A stretch of DNA of 26,983 nt from a virus. Under the pieces are notes generated by a model. That model did not search any database and had not been told where the DNA came from. It worked only from the letters and a program-made list of their open reading frames with translations. Positions 13,843 through 22,432 of the stretch are shown in pieces (within the stretch, counting starts at the first letter, position 1; the number at the start of each line of letters is the position of its first letter). The position numbers and the translations under genes are program-made. The stretch covers positions 1 to 26,983 of the IMG/VR virus record IMGVR_UViG_3300003886_000378. One strand, given 5' to 3'.

Positions 13843-16800
13843 ATGGCGATCGGGACGACCGTCGGTTCGGTGTTCGTCAAGATCCGGGCTGACGGTTCGA
13901 AGCTCGGATCCGACATGGACGGGGTCGGTGACAAGGCCGGACGCCGGTTCGGTGCCGGGTTCAGCCGCGGGTTCAAAGCCTTGAAAGTCGGGGCGGTCCT
14001 CGCAGCCGGGCTCGCAGCGGTTTTCGTCAAGAAAGCGGTCGAGGCGGCCTCCGGGTTCGAAACCGAAATGAATCAGGTGTTCACGTTGATGCCGGGGGCG
14101 TCGAAGAAAGCAATGGACGCCATGTCGGCGCAGGTCCTGGGTTTCGCGTCGGATATGGGGGTGCTACCGGAGACAGTCATCCCGGCCCTGTATCAGGCCT
14201 TGTCGGCTGGCGTCCCCGCCAACAACGTGTTCGATTTCATGAAGACCGCTCAGAAAGCGGCGCTAGGGGGCGCCACCGATCTTGAGACGGCGGTCGACGG
14301 GATCTCGTCGGCGGTCAACGCCTACGGTGCCGATGTCCTGTCAGCAGCGAAAGCCTCTGACGACATGTTCACAGCGGTGAGGCTCGGAAAATGTATCCGT
14401 GGGGATCAACGAGTCGTGATGTCCGACGGCACGTATCGTCGCATCGACGAGATGTCCGACGGAGGGACTGTCGTCGCATACGACGGCCGTGGTCTCGTCC
14501 CGGCCGAAGCACGGTGGGTGAGCCAAGGCAAAAAGCCGACGGTTACTCTCGAAACACGGCTCGGCAGGAAAATCGTCACAACGTGGAATCATCCCTATCT
14601 CGTGTCACGTTGCCGACACGGCGATGCATGTCAACGGCATACCTGCAAACGTGAGGAATGGGTGAAGGTCAAGGACATGGCCGTCGGTGATCGTGTCGCG
14701 GTGCCGACACATATCCCGGTCGAAGGAACAGTGTCTGTTGACGAGCATGAAGCGTCGATGCTCGGATTGTGGCTGGCGGAGGGCACCAATGCTCTCGGGT
14801 CTGTCGGCATCACAACCGCCGATTACGGAGACGAAATCGAACTGTGGGCAGCGAAATGGGGGCTTTCGGTGACGGGGCGTACCCCCGCCGGGAAAGCAAC
14901 GACGTACCGTCTCACGGCGGGTCCCCGTGGCACACGTGTCAACCCGCTCACCGAATGGCTCCGTGGAATGGGCCTCGGAGCGCCCGTCGCGAAACATGTC
15001 CCTGCGGTGGTGTTCGGATGGGATCGCGAATCGACAGCAACAATGTTGCGATGGTTTTTCAACGGCGATGGTTGGCTCGCTGATCTCCGACCGTCAGGTG
15101 CATCCGGGTTTCAGGTCGGCGTCTGCTCGAAAGATGAGCAACTGATCCGGGATGTGTCGCATCTGCTGCTCCGGTTCGGGATCGTCGGCCGTGTCCGTCA
15201 CCGGCCCAAGGTCCACGCATGGGTGTGGGAAACAAACCGGTGGTCACAGATCGACCGGTTCGTACGGCTCATCGGCATTGATCGCCCCGCGGCACGCCTC
15301 GTATCCGGGCACGAGCCGCAGAAACAAAGACGACATGTCGGGCAGATCGAGTTCGATCCGGTTGTCGCCATCGTCGAGAATGAACCCGCGGACGTGTATG
15401 ACCTCATGGTCGACGGCTACCACAATTTCGTGGCCGAAGACATGATCGCCCATAACACGACTTTCCCTGAGCTGGCCCGGTCCTTGTTCAACGTCACGCC
15501 GGTCGCGGCGGCGTTGGGGGTTTCGTTCGATGACGTGACCGCCGGGCTGGCGGCGATCACCGCGCAGGGCACACCGACGTCGGTCGCTGCGACACAGATG
15601 CGGCAACTGTTCGTTGAACTATCCAAAGCCGGTGGGCAGGCAGCGACGACATTTCAGGGGCTGGCCGGGAAATCGTTCCAGGATTTCATCGCCGGGGGTG
15701 GTGATGTCGCCGGGGCGTTGGCGGTCATGGCGAAAGGCGCCGGTGCGTCCGGTTTGCAGATCCAGGACATGTTCTCGTCGGTCGAGGCCGGGCAGGCCGC
15801 TTTGCAGTTGTCGGGCAACAAGGCGTTTGTGTCGACGGTCAAAGAGATGGGATCGGCGGCCGGGGCGACCGGCGCTGCGTATGATCAGATGGATCAGGGG
15901 ATCGCCCGGTCGTCGGATCGGATAGCCGCGAAGTGGGCGACCATGAAAATCCGTGCCGGCGACGCGCTCGCACCGATCATCGAGAAGATGATGGAGATTG
16001 CGTTGGTGTGGGCGCCGAAGATTTCGGCGGCGATCGGTGACATGGTGACGAAGGTCGCAGGGTGGCTCGAAGCAAACCGGACGAAATTCGAGGCGACATG
16101 GAACGCGATCAGGATGGTGGTCGTCGGGGTTGTCGATGCGATCCGGGCAACAATCAACAATGTGCGTGACAACATGTCGGCGTGGGCGCCGGTTATGGCT
16201 GCGGCGATCGCTGTGATTGTGACCGGGCTGGTCTTGTGGACGGTGTCAGCGGTGGCGGCCGGTGCGGCGTCTATCTCTGCTGCGGTCGCGGCGGGGGTGG
16301 CGTGGGCGGCCGCTGCTGCCCCGTTGACATTGACGATCGTGACGATCGCTGCGGTCGCGGCGGCGTTCACGCTCGCTTATCAGCACATCGAAAAGTTTCG
16401 TGCCGCGGTCGACGCGGTAGGCCGATTTGTGCGCGACCGGTGGCGTCCGGTCCTCGATGGCATCCGGGCTGCCATCGTCTACACGTTCATCGGCCTCGGA
16501 CCGCGTCTCTGGGCGTTGATCAGAATCGCCTGGGATTACCTGGTCGCCAAGGTCAAAACTTTGAATCCGATCAATCTCGGCGGCAAGATCATCGGGTCGC
16601 TGCCGGGTGTCGGATTGTTTCGGCGGGCCGCCGGGCTGATCCCGGGGTTTGCTTCGGGTGCCGTGTTGACGAAACCGACCTTGTTTGTGGGTGGTGAAGG
16701 CGGGTCGCCGCCGGAGATCGTGACACCGCAGGCGTTGATGGCCAAAACGTTTGCTGCTGTCCTGGCCCGTCAAGGCGGCGGCGGTGATATCCGTTTCGCG

Positions 16801-16947
16801 TCGGGGGCGATCGTCGTGAACATGTCGGGTGGCAGTGACCGGGAGGCACGCCGGGCCGGTGAGACGATCGCCGATATTGTGGCGGCACGGCTCAGTGAGC
16901 GTCGCGCCGCGGTGTCTGTCCGTGCTAGGCAGGGGGTGTCGGCGTGA
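13843..16947 (+). CDS. Tape measure protein with an in-frame intein
   Basis: The precursor has 1034 residues; splicing out residues 184-538 gives 679, which would imply a tail of about 100 nm by the usual 0.15 nm per residue. The start is supported by AGGAAAGGGA at 13827-13836; open codons upstream overlap the chaperone. The N-terminus has a hydrophobic helix (VGAVLAAGLAAVF near 50), then the TP901-type core with ETEMNQVFTLMPGASKKAMD, and the extein junction FTAVRLGK/TTFPELARSLF, a conserved site of this family. A long hydrophobic region lies near precursor residues 783-845. The C-terminus has FASGAVLTKPTLFVGGEGG and ends in a basic helix. It sets tail length and probably helps DNA entry. The stop overlaps the next GTG. 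Confidence 0.9.
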   Translation: MAIGTTVGSVFVKIRADGSKLGSDMDGVGDKAGRRFGAGFSRGFKALKVGAVLAAGLAAVFVKKAVEAASGFETEMNQVFTLMPGASKKAMDAMSAQVLGFASDMGVLPETVIPALYQALSAGVPANNVFDFMKTAQKAALGGATDLETAVDGISSAVNAYGADVLSAAKASDDMFTAVRLGKCIRGDQRVVMSDGTYRRIDEMSDGGTVVAYDGRGLVPAEARWVSQGKKPTVTLETRLGRKIVTTWNHPYLVSRCRHGDACQRHTCKREEWVKVKDMAVGDRVAVPTHIPVEGTVSVDEHEASMLGLWLAEGTNALGSVGITTADYGDEIELWAAKWGLSVTGRTPAGKATTYRLTAGPRGTRVNPLTEWLRGMGLGAPVAKHVPAVVFGWDRESTATMLRWFFNGDGWLADLRPSGASGFQVGVCSKDEQLIRDVSHLLLRFGIVGRVRHRPKVHAWVWETNRWSQIDRFVRLIGIDRPAARLVSGHEPQKQRRHVGQIEFDPVVAIVENEPADVYDLMVDGYHNFVAEDMIAHNTTFPELARSLFNVTPVAAALGVSFDDVTAGLAAITAQGTPTSVAATQMRQLFVELSKAGGQAATTFQGLAGKSFQDFIAGGGDVAGALAVMAKGAGASGLQIQDMFSSVEAGQAALQLSGNKAFVSTVKEMGSAAGATGAAYDQMDQGIARSSDRIAAKWATMKIRAGDALAPIIEKMMEIALVWAPKISAAIGDMVTKVAGWLEANRTKFEATWNAIRMVVVGVVDAIRATINNVRDNMSAWAPVMAAAIAVIVTGLVLWTVSAVAAGAASISAAVAAGVAWAAAAAPLTLTIVTIAAVAAAFTLAYQHIEKFRAAVDAVGRFVRDRWRPVLDGIRAAIVYTFIGLGPRLWALIRIAWDYLVAKVKTLNPINLGGKIIGSLPGVGLFRRAAGLIPGFASGAVLTKPTLFVGGEGGSPPEIVTPQALMAKTFAAVLARQGGGGDIRFASGAIVVNMSGGSDREARRAGETIADIVAARLSERRAAVSVRARQGVSA
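14392..15456 (+). mobile_element. LAGLIDADG intein in the tape measure gene
   Basis: It has 355 residues, in frame. Block A starts at Cys1 (CIRGDQRVVMSDGTYRRID); block B is KIVTTWNHPYLV with the T-x-x-H arrangement. Block F reads VYDLMVDGYHNFVAED; block G ends MIAHN, with penultimate His, terminal Asn and extein +1 Thr. These are all residues needed for class 1 splicing. Between them lie two LAGLIDADG motifs: MLGLWLAEGTN (about intein residues 122-132) and MLRWFFNGDGWL (about 218-230), each keeping an acidic residue, so the homing endonuclease may be active. A Cys/His-rich insert SRCRHGDACQRHTCKREEW follows block B and could bind zinc. Joining K183 to T539 restores GKTTF, a conserved tape-measure segment. 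Confidence 0.93.
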
Positions 16948-19900
16948 CTTTGTCGCATTGGAATCCGTCGACCCCGAACCGTGTCGGTCTCGAGTATGAG
17001 GCTGATCTGGCGTCCGGGTCGGTTGGGACGAAACAGTTGTCGCTGGTGCAGGGCTGGATACAGCGGATGCGGTCGGAGACCGCTGAGACTGTCGACGGTG
17101 TTGTGGTCGGCCGGACAATCGCTGCGCCGCCTTCGTCTGTGGACGACGATTATTCGGCGTGGCTGCTCGAAGTGTTGACCGCCGGATCGGAAGCAGCCGT
17201 GTTCGGGGCGGGAACCGATTATCTACCGAACGGCGATGGTGCTGTAGGCGCTGAGTGGATCACACAGAGTTCTCCTGTCCCGGTAGGGTCGTTGTCGGTC
17301 GCTACACAAGCCACATTGCCGTTTAGTTTGGGATTTTCGGCTGACGGCACGAAAGCCTACATCGTCGATTTCACCACCGCGGCGGTCTACCAGTACACGT
17401 TGTCGACGGCGTGGGACATTTCGACCGGGACATACGCGACGAAATCGTTGTCGGTCACGACGCAAGAATCGCAGCCGACCGGAATGGGATTTTCGGCTGA
17501 CGGCACGAAAGCCTACGTCATCGGTTTTATCAACAAAACGGTCTACCAGTACACGCTCAGCACGGCGTGGGACATCAGCACCGGGACATACGCGACGAAA
17601 TCGTTGTCGGTCGCAACCGAAGATACCGATCCGTCCGGTATCGGATTTTCGGCTGACGGCACGAAAGCCTACATCACCGGCAATATCAACAACACGGTCT
17701 ACCAGTACACGTTGTCGACGGCGTGGGACATTTCGACCGGGACATACGCGACGAAATCGTTGTCGGTCGCAACCGAAGCTCCCGGTCCACGCGGTATCGG
17801 ATTTTCGGCTGACGGCACGAGTGTCTACATCACCGATACTTCGACCGCGGCGGTCTACCAGTACACGCTCAGCACGGCGTGGGACATCAGCACCGGGACA
17901 TACGCGACGAAATCGTTGTCCACAGGTTTGCAAGACATAACTCCGGTTGGTATCGGATTTTCGGCTGACGGCCTGAGCGTCTACATGCTCGGCCAAGCCA
18001 ACAACACGGTCTACCAGTACACGTTGTCGACGGCGTGGGACATTTCTGCATTGGCCCCGAACCTGTACCTGTCGACCGATGACACGCTCACCAGCACATT
18101 CGTTTATGTGTCGAACAGCACCGGGGCGTCGGTCCAGCCGACGTACGAGACACAGTTCGCTGTCGGCGCTGCGACGTTCACATCGAAACGCATCAAACTT
18201 CAACTCAAAATCAGTACACGGTTAGCGACGGGTGCAGGCCAAACCGATGTCCCGTGGATCATCGGGTTTACGACCAACTCCGGAACCGATCACTGTATTT
18301 TCGCTCAACTCAACGCCGCCGGTAGTTACACGCTTGACCTGCCGGAGATCAATCCGTTTACGAAACTCGCGTGGACGCAGGCAGACGTACAAGCGTTCGA
18401 TTCGACGTCACGGATCACGCTACGGCCAGCATCGCTGGTGGCCCCGTCGACGTTCACACAGAATGTGGTCTATTCGATGTCGCTCAACGTGGCGGCCGTC
18501 GCCGAGAACCGGCAGGCGATAGCGGTCGGCATGGACGCGGCCGCCGCGACAAACAGGCAGAAAACGTTGACGTTGACACAAGACGACGTGACGACAGCAT
18601 GGACGAAAGCCGTGAACACGACCTATTCGGTGGTGATCCGGGCGTTGTCGCTCGGCGCTGCGACACTCGGCTACCTGTATGTTGATAACGGGACGACACA
18701 GGAACGCTGGTATTCGACCGGACCGACGATCCCGTATCTGACCGGCCCGACCGACCCGGGATGGACCGGATACGCGGTCGATGTCGCCGCGGTCACCGCT
18801 GACGGTCTGATCGTCGCGACCGGAACAACCACATGGGCGGCAGTCGCCGCGGGTGCGATCGCACAAATCATTTGGCTGTCAGGGGCGACCGAACGGACAG
18901 ATTCGCAGCCGTACTCGGCGGTCCGCGACGACCCGGTATCGACCGGCGCCGCGTTGTATCAAGAGTTTCTGGCTCCGGCGTCGGCGTCGTTTGATGGCGT
19001 CGAGTTCATCGGATACATCCCGTCGACGGCACGACCAACCTCGGATCTGACAGTCGAAGTGCAACGGATCTCCGACTCGACCGTGTTCGGGACAGGGACG
19101 GTCACACCGACCGCGGTCGATGATTCGCCGCTGATCGGCGGATCTGCGTGGCGCAAAATCACGGTCGCCATGACCTCTGTTGTGGCGCTCGTAGCTGGCA
19201 CCGGATACAAGATCGTGTTCTCATCGCCGACCCCCGACAGTCTCCCATACCGGATCCAAGGCCTCGACACGCAGCAGAACTTGACGTCAACCGGATACGG
19301 CGCATCGGGTTTCGGTGGGATCGGCTCGAGCGCTGTGATCGGCGGTGTCGCACGCGACGAAGCCGACGTTGTTGCCTGGGCGTACGACGGGCCTACACCA
19401 CCGGCGTCGCTGACAGGTGTCGGCGGCGCGGTGGCGTCGGCGTGGACCGGCATGATCGGCGTTGACCCGGTCGCATGTCCGCCGACAGCAGTCCCATACA
19501 TAGCGTTGTCGTGGACTGCGACGACGCTCAGCGGAGGGTTCATCGAATATGATCTGCAACGCCGCGACGCCGTCGACACGACATGGCAGACCATCGCGAC
19601 GATTATCGTTGAAGCGACCAGTTCGTTCGCCGATTATGAGGCACGCATGTCGGTCGACGTCGACTACCGGATCCGTGCCGTGTCGTCGTACGGTGCCGGG
19701 TCATGGTCGACGATCGTCGGCGTGTCGATCGAAGCCGCAGCGGCGATGCTGACGTTCACAACGAACATCGACCGGACCCGGGTCGTCGCGGTGCTCGACA
19801 CGTACAGCAACGACGCAACCATCGAATACGATTTCGCGGAGGCAAGCCAACTTCTCTCATATCCGGTGCACGGCCGTGACACGCCGGTCGTGTTCAAACC

Positions 19901-20186
19901 GGTCGAACGGTCAGGATCGGCGTTTGAACGGACTGTCGTCGCCGACGTGTTCGACCTTTCGGCGACGCCACCGGCCGGACCCGACGCGGTCGCGTCGTTG
20001 CGTGATCTCGCCGCCGACGCTGCCGTGTCGCTCGTATGTGTCCGTGACACGATCGGCAACCGGTGGTTCGGCAACATATCTGTGCCATCCGCCGCGGCTG
20101 TCGTTCTCGACGGTGTCACAGTGATGATGACCGCGACTATTCGTGTCGCTGAATCGTCGATGATCCCGACACCTGCCGCGTCGTGA
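16944..20186 (+). CDS. Large minor tail protein with propeller-like repeats
   Basis: A 1080-residue protein with GTG start overlapping the tape measure stop. Residues 1-115 look like a tail-attachment region (QLSLVQGWIQRM). Residues 117-368 are five tandem 52-residue repeats with GIGFSADGTKAY, then TVYQYTLSTAWDISTGTY, the YncE/NHL-like beta-propeller blade pattern also found in environmental phage structural proteins. Residues 370-820 are beta-rich carbohydrate-binding-like modules; 845-930 resemble a fibronectin type III domain (YDLQRRDAVDTTWQ, VDYRIRAVSSYGAGSWS). A C-terminal domain follows that resembles minor tail proteins preceding the hub. It probably sits at the tail tip and contacts the host. 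Specific receptor unknown. Confidence 0.75.
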   Translation: MTLSHWNPSTPNRVGLEYEADLASGSVGTKQLSLVQGWIQRMRSETAETVDGVVVGRTIAAPPSSVDDDYSAWLLEVLTAGSEAAVFGAGTDYLPNGDGAVGAEWITQSSPVPVGSLSVATQATLPFSLGFSADGTKAYIVDFTTAAVYQYTLSTAWDISTGTYATKSLSVTTQESQPTGMGFSADGTKAYVIGFINKTVYQYTLSTAWDISTGTYATKSLSVATEDTDPSGIGFSADGTKAYITGNINNTVYQYTLSTAWDISTGTYATKSLSVATEAPGPRGIGFSADGTSVYITDTSTAAVYQYTLSTAWDISTGTYATKSLSTGLQDITPVGIGFSADGLSVYMLGQANNTVYQYTLSTAWDISALAPNLYLSTDDTLTSTFVYVSNSTGASVQPTYETQFAVGAATFTSKRIKLQLKISTRLATGAGQTDVPWIIGFTTNSGTDHCIFAQLNAAGSYTLDLPEINPFTKLAWTQADVQAFDSTSRITLRPASLVAPSTFTQNVVYSMSLNVAAVAENRQAIAVGMDAAAATNRQKTLTLTQDDVTTAWTKAVNTTYSVVIRALSLGAATLGYLYVDNGTTQERWYSTGPTIPYLTGPTDPGWTGYAVDVAAVTADGLIVATGTTTWAAVAAGAIAQIIWLSGATERTDSQPYSAVRDDPVSTGAALYQEFLAPASASFDGVEFIGYIPSTARPTSDLTVEVQRISDSTVFGTGTVTPTAVDDSPLIGGSAWRKITVAMTSVVALVAGTGYKIVFSSPTPDSLPYRIQGLDTQQNLTSTGYGASGFGGIGSSAVIGGVARDEADVVAWAYDGPTPPASLTGVGGAVASAWTGMIGVDPVACPPTAVPYIALSWTATTLSGGFIEYDLQRRDAVDTTWQTIATIIVEATSSFADYEARMSVDVDYRIRAVSSYGAGSWSTIVGVSIEAAAAMLTFTTNIDRTRVVAVLDTYSNDATIEYDFAEASQLLSYPVHGRDTPVVFKPVERSGSAFERTVVADVFDLSATPPAGPDAVASLRDLAADAAVSLVCVRDTIGNRWFGNISVPSAAAVVLDGVTVMMTATIRVAESSMIPTPAAS
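17292..18047 (+). repeat. Five tandem 156-bp repeats (52-residue propeller blades)
   Basis: Units start at 17292, 17448, 17604, 17760 and 17916 with an exact 156-base period; the last is cut after 44 codons. The anchor gattttcggctgacggc recurs at 17332, 17488, 17644, 17800 and 17956. The STAWDIST segment is encoded by two synonymous versions: ttgtcgacg...atttcg in units 1, 3 and 5, and ctcagcacg...atcagc in units 2 and 4. The protein repeat is LSVxTxxxxPxGIGFSADGT, then a variable loop and VYQYTLSTAWDISTGTYATK. Confidence 0.95.
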
Positions 20187-21253
20187 CCACCACCACCCAG
20201 TGGCTTGATCTCGCTGCCGGGGTCGGCGGCCGTGCCGACCAGTTCCGGTTCGATGTCGTCAACGCACACCTGTCCGCTGTCGGCACAATCGACATCAAAC
20301 AGACCCCAGTGGCGACCGTCGTCAACAACATCAACTCGACGATCAAACGGACGCTGGAATGCCAGCCTGTCATCGGTGCCCTCGACGGCGTCGACCTGTT
20401 CACGCTACGAATCCGGCCGGTGATGATCCTCCCGGACGGCACAGAATACAACCTCGGCGTGTTTCTTCCGGCGGATGCGTCGGCGGTCAGATGGTCATAC
20501 GGGTCGAACGTCGAGTCGATGTCGTTTGTTGACCAGGGCCTGATCGTCGACCAGCCGTTGCAGCACGCGTTCGGTGTCGACGTCGGCGGGTCTGTCAAAA
20601 CGGCTATCGAAACGCTGCTGACCGCCGCCGGGATCACCACATTCCAGATCGATGTCGATGCGACGGTCACATCGCCGATGGGATGGCCTCCCGGTACGAG
20701 CCGCCAGCATGCCATCAACCAGTTGGCGGCACGAGCCGGTGGCTACTCCATGTTTTTCGATGGTGACGGTGTCGCACGGGTGATCGCCGCGCCCGCGTTG
20801 GATTCGCCGACACTCACATATTCGACGACCAGCCCGAGGATTGTCGCCGGGTCGATCGTCACATCCGACGACACGCTTGATGCACCGAACCGGTACATCG
20901 TTATTTCGATGACCGGCGACGGTGTCGGTGTCGCCGCGGTCGGCACATACGACATCGATTCGGCGGCCCCGCATTCGATCCTGAACCGCGGGTTTGTGGT
21001 CGCACGTGTGTTGACTGTCGACGGCCTGACATCGGCGGCGGCGGCGACCGCGGCGGCACAGACATGGGCGAAACAAGGGTCACGTAATTATCAGTGGATG
21101 TCGTTCACGTCGCCGCTCGATCCGAGGCACGGCACGTTCGATGTCGTATCGGTCGATGTCGGCGACGGTGCTGCTGTCTGGCGTGAGCAGGGCTGGTCGA
21201 TGCGTCTGATCTCGGGTGGTTTGATGACACATGATCTCAGGAGGTCATGGTGA
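20183..21253 (+). CDS. Minor tail protein, hub/baseplate-like
   Basis: A 356-residue protein with GTG overlapping the previous stop (GTGA). The N-terminal third contains VVNNINSTIKRTLECQPVIG and LFTLRIRPVMILPDGTEYNL, then LGVFLPADAS. The middle has GWPPGTSRQHAINQLAARAG and YSMFFDGDGVARVI. The latter resembles the gpD/gp44-like hub fold, where a short domain measures ligand coordinates. The end contains SPLDPRHGTFDVVSVDVGDG, as in many siphovirus hub proteins. This type commonly follows the distal tail gene in actinophages and is usually just called minor tail protein. It has no membrane span or enzyme motif. Position between tail-tip proteins supports the role. Confidence 0.65.
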   Translation: MTTTTQWLDLAAGVGGRADQFRFDVVNAHLSAVGTIDIKQTPVATVVNNINSTIKRTLECQPVIGALDGVDLFTLRIRPVMILPDGTEYNLGVFLPADASAVRWSYGSNVESMSFVDQGLIVDQPLQHAFGVDVGGSVKTAIETLLTAAGITTFQIDVDATVTSPMGWPPGTSRQHAINQLAARAGGYSMFFDGDGVARVIAAPALDSPTLTYSTTSPRIVAGSIVTSDDTLDAPNRYIVISMTGDGVGVAAVGTYDIDSAAPHSILNRGFVVARVLTVDGLTSAAAATAAAQTWAKQGSRNYQWMSFTSPLDPRHGTFDVVSVDVGDGAAVWREQGWSMRLISGGLMTHDLRRSW

Positions 21254-21837
21254 GATCCAAAATGTTTCCGGCGTCTGTCTCGGCCGGCGGGGCAACGACA
21301 GGGTCGGTGATTATCGACGGCGACACGCTGCCGATCGGTGCGGTCAACACTCTCGATTCGCCGTTGGTGGCAGGCGATCGTGTGTTCGTCGATTTCGTCG
21401 GCGATTCCGGCGTGTATGTCACAGGTCGTCTCGGTCCGGTTGTTGCCCCGTGGGTCGTGTGGACCCCGACGATCGGCGGGTGGGTTGCAGGCAACGCCGT
21501 GTTCGATTGTGCGTATCAACCCAACGCCGGGTTCTGCCATGTCCGGTTCGGGATGACCGTCGGGTCGTCGACGACGTTCGGTGCCGCGTTGACGGTCACA
21601 CCGCCGGTGGCGGCGGTAGGCGAAGTCGACGTGTACCACGGGATGGCCGGGACGGTCACTGATACGTCGGCGTCGGTGACCGCGCCTGTCGAAGCCCGGT
21701 ACGTGTCGAGCCTGTTCCGGTTGTACGCGTTGACGTCGGTCACGGAGATGAACAACAGCGGACTGATCTCGACTGTGCCTCACACATGGGCGGTCAATGA
21801 CCGGGTCGATTTCTGGTTGACGTATCAGACAGGCTAG
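21247..21837 (+). CDS. Minor tail protein with OB-fold-like N-terminus
   Basis: A 196-residue protein. The first 65 residues (GSVIIDGDTLPIGAVNTLDS, then VAGDRVFVDFVGDSGVYVTG) resemble the small OB-fold region of hub-associated baseplate proteins. The rest is a beta-rich domain with aromatic and glycine residues (WTPTIGGWVAGNAVFDCAY, HVRFGMTVGSSTTFG, WAVNDRVDFWLTYQTG), similar to phage receptor-binding or fibre-tip modules. CAGGAGGT lies just before the ATG at 21247, at only 2 bases. The next codon, GTG at 21250, has a better 5-base gap and may be the real start. It overlaps the previous gene and is followed by a leaderless-type promoter. Confidence 0.62.
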   Translation: MVRSKMFPASVSAGGATTGSVIIDGDTLPIGAVNTLDSPLVAGDRVFVDFVGDSGVYVTGRLGPVVAPWVVWTPTIGGWVAGNAVFDCAYQPNAGFCHVRFGMTVGSSTTFGAALTVTPPVAAVGEVDVYHGMAGTVTDTSASVTAPVEARYVSSLFRLYALTSVTEMNNSGLISTVPHTWAVNDRVDFWLTYQTG

Positions 21838-21845
21838 ACCTGATG

Positions 21846-21851
21846 TAGCCT
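21846..21851 (+). promoter_or_regulatory. Leaderless-type -10 element
   Basis: TAGCCT ends 6 bases before the GTG at 21858. The block 21846-21864 matches 12246-12264 at 17 of 19 positions. No -35 lies at the expected distance; a TTGACG at 21817-21822 is 23 bases away, too far for normal spacing. There is no Shine-Dalgarno before the GTG. Confidence 0.48.
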
Positions 21852-21857
21852 GATGCC

Positions 21858-22226
21858 GTGACCGCTATCCAGATCCGGCATCGGACGAAACGGTCGTCGA
21901 TCGGCGGGCTGCCTCACACCGTCCCGAACATCGACCGGCCGATCCGTACCGTCGACCGGTTCGGGAAACTACTCACCAGGATCTGTCCGACATGCGGCGT
22001 GCATCATCCATGCAAAACGACGCATCTGTGGCTCGATGACACCGGTGCGGCACTGATTTCGCCGGGTGTTCTCTGTGAGTTGCAGGCCGCCGGGATGCCG
22101 GATCTCGATGTGGTCGGTGGTTCGGTGTCGGCTCCGTCCATCAGCTTGAACGTGCCGCGGGCTATCGTGGACCGTGACAACCGGGCGATCCGCCCTCTGA
22201 CCTCAGCGAAAGCGAGAACGGTATGA
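21858..22226 (+). CDS. Small protein with Cys/His cluster, unknown function
   Basis: A 122-residue protein starting at GTG directly after a leaderless-type -10. I do not recognise a named family. The N-terminus is basic. Residues 43-56 contain ICPTCGVHHPCKTTHLWLD, with Cys43, Cys46, His49/50, Cys52 and His56 as a possible zinc site. The following LISPGVLCELQAAGMPDLDV stretch looks like a strand and helix. Proteins with this look occur among minor tail genes of actinophages without assigned role. It overlaps the next ATG by 4 bases (ATGA) and so is coupled to it. Confidence 0.6.
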   Translation: MTAIQIRHRTKRSSIGGLPHTVPNIDRPIRTVDRFGKLLTRICPTCGVHHPCKTTHLWLDDTGAALISPGVLCELQAAGMPDLDVVGGSVSAPSISLNVPRAIVDRDNRAIRPLTSAKARTV

Positions 22227-22432
22227 AGATGGGTGCAGGGATGCGTGGCCCCGGGTTCTACGCCGACATGACACCAACCGAACTCACGACGCATCAGGCC
22301 CGCGACAACGGTGACCTGTCCGACGACATGATCCGGTTCGACGAACAGATCGCCGTGATCGAAGACATGTCGCCTGCCGAGCGGGCTGCGGTGGCGGTCA
22401 TGCATTTCGAGGAGCTGAAGAACCGTGGCTGA
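22223..22432 (+). CDS. Small acidic protein, unknown function
   Basis: A 69-residue protein that begins MKMGAGMRGPGFYADMTPTE and ends in an amphipathic helix (PAERAAVAVMHFEELKNRG). It has no signal, membrane span or known motif. The ATG overlaps the preceding stop; its own 3-prime end overlaps the next GTG by 8 bases. The tight packing argues it is a real gene of the late operon. It may be a small structural or assembly factor. Confidence 0.55.
   Translation: MKMGAGMRGPGFYADMTPTELTTHQARDNGDLSDDMIRFDEQIAVIEDMSPAERAAVAVMHFEELKNRG

Noticed and set aside
17223-18203. Minus-strand open frame (326 codons) opposite the propeller repeats
   Set aside because: Its internal repetition is only the antisense image of the forward 156-base repeats, and the composition is implausible (Arg/Val/Asp-rich).
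21817-21822. TTGACG as -35 of the promoter at 21846
   Set aside because: The 23-base spacer is too long, and the bases are explained by coding for the end of the minor tail protein.
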